Assembly (NCBI RefSeq): GCF_001544695.2
Contig: NZ_FCOM02000009.1
Span: 175,868-239,867 of the forward strand
Length of the DNA: 64,000 nt
From: Caballeronia arvi
GTDB lineage: Bacteria > Pseudomonadota > Gammaproteobacteria > Burkholderiales > Burkholderiaceae
Reading direction: 5' to 3'
Shown here one piece after another: positions 63,902 to 64,000 of this stretch. The notes below the pieces were generated by a model, which saw nothing but the letters and a program-made list of their open reading frames with translations, did no database searches and was not told where the DNA came from. How positions within the stretch are numbered: the stretch's first letter is position 1; each line of letters begins with the position of its first letter. The position numbers and the translations under genes are program-made.

Positions 63902-63948
63902 GCCCCTATGCGGGGCAGCAGTCACTTTCTTTGCTGCTGCAAAGAAAG
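63902..63948. repeat. REP-like extragenic palindromic element
   Basis: Two adjacent inverted repeats follow the acyl-CoA dehydrogenase: GCCCC-N5-GGGGC (63902-63916) and CTTTCTTTGC-TGCT-GCAAAGAAAG (63925-63948). This CTTCGCCCC/GGGGCAGCA/ACTTTCTTTGC pattern is a repeated intergenic element seen widely in Burkholderia-group genomes. It may act as a terminator or REP. The sequence 63949-64000 after it shows no gene. Confidence 0.6.
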
Positions 63949-64000
63949 CAACTGTATTGAGAGTCAAGGTTTGAAGCGCAAAAGATCATGGTTTGGAGGG

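Noticed and set aside
1..64000. CRISPR array, tRNA/rRNA genes, insertion sequences, prophage
   Set aside because: No regularly spaced direct repeats, no cloverleaf or rRNA sequence and no transposase, integrase or phage structural frames were recognised by eye; a covariance-model tRNA search was not possible.

Overview
The window is a typical high-GC betaproteobacterial chromosome segment. Gene content and order point to Burkholderiaceae, most likely a Caballeronia/Paraburkholderia/Burkholderia-group strain. The supporting blocks are rpoN-hpf-ptsN-hprK-rapZ next to kdsD-kdsC-lptC-lptA-lptB, uvrA/MFS/ssb, ubiE-Tim44-ubiJ-ubiB, and a conserved giant FAD/Fe-S oxidoreductase. Genus assignment is inference; no rRNA gene is present.

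Layout. 1-3.6 kb: a TPR protein (cut by the left edge) diverges from the oxidative DNA repair pair mutM-mutY. 3.6-9.3 kb (minus strand): nitrogen-PTS/sigma-54 block, rpoN, hpf, ptsN, hprK, rapZ and a LON-substrate-binding-domain protein. 9.4-13.1 kb (minus): LPS transport and Kdo synthesis operon kdsD-kdsC-lptC-lptA-lptB with a clear terminator. 13.3-18.2 kb (plus): Kef-type antiporter, apt, LysE exporter, Nudix protein, purU. 18.3-24.6 kb: AI-2E family permease and uvrA on minus, MFS exporter and ssb on plus.

24.6-30.8 kb is the accessory-looking part. An AT-rich leader is followed by three consecutive NarL/RcsB-type response regulators and a large hybrid histidine kinase (half periplasmic sensor domain, two PAS, HisKA/HATPase, degenerate receiver, true receiver, Hpt). 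The kinase reading frame is broken at a (CG)6 tract between the second PAS domain and the HisKA domain, so it is a pseudogene, a phase-variable gene or a sequencing error. A LysR regulator divergent from a porin follows, with striking inverted repeats between them. One of these repeats shares its core with a palindrome upstream of the response regulators.

33.5-38 kb: CHRD-domain secreted protein, alpha/beta hydrolase, EcsC protein, and a DHA2 efflux pump translationally coupled to a MarR regulator. 38-42.2 kb: a D-amino-acid catabolism unit (DSD1-type D-serine/D-threonine lyase divergent from RpiR regulator, N-acyl-D-amino-acid deacylase and RidA), where RidA plausibly detoxifies the enamine made by the lyase. 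42.2-45.5 kb (minus): ilvA, a 5'-nucleotidase and queF. 46-55.9 kb (plus): the 1368-residue FAD/4Fe-4S/CCG oxidoreductase, HIT and DUF971 proteins, ubiquinone genes ubiE, ubiJ and ubiB with a Tim44-like protein, and a TPMT-type methyltransferase. 56-61 kb (plus): FmdB zinc ribbon, DUF502 membrane protein, aspS, nudB and clsB. 61.3-63.8 kb: TetR regulator and acyl-CoA dehydrogenase. The right edge holds a REP-like extragenic element. No tRNA, rRNA, CRISPR array, insertion sequence or prophage gene was recognised.
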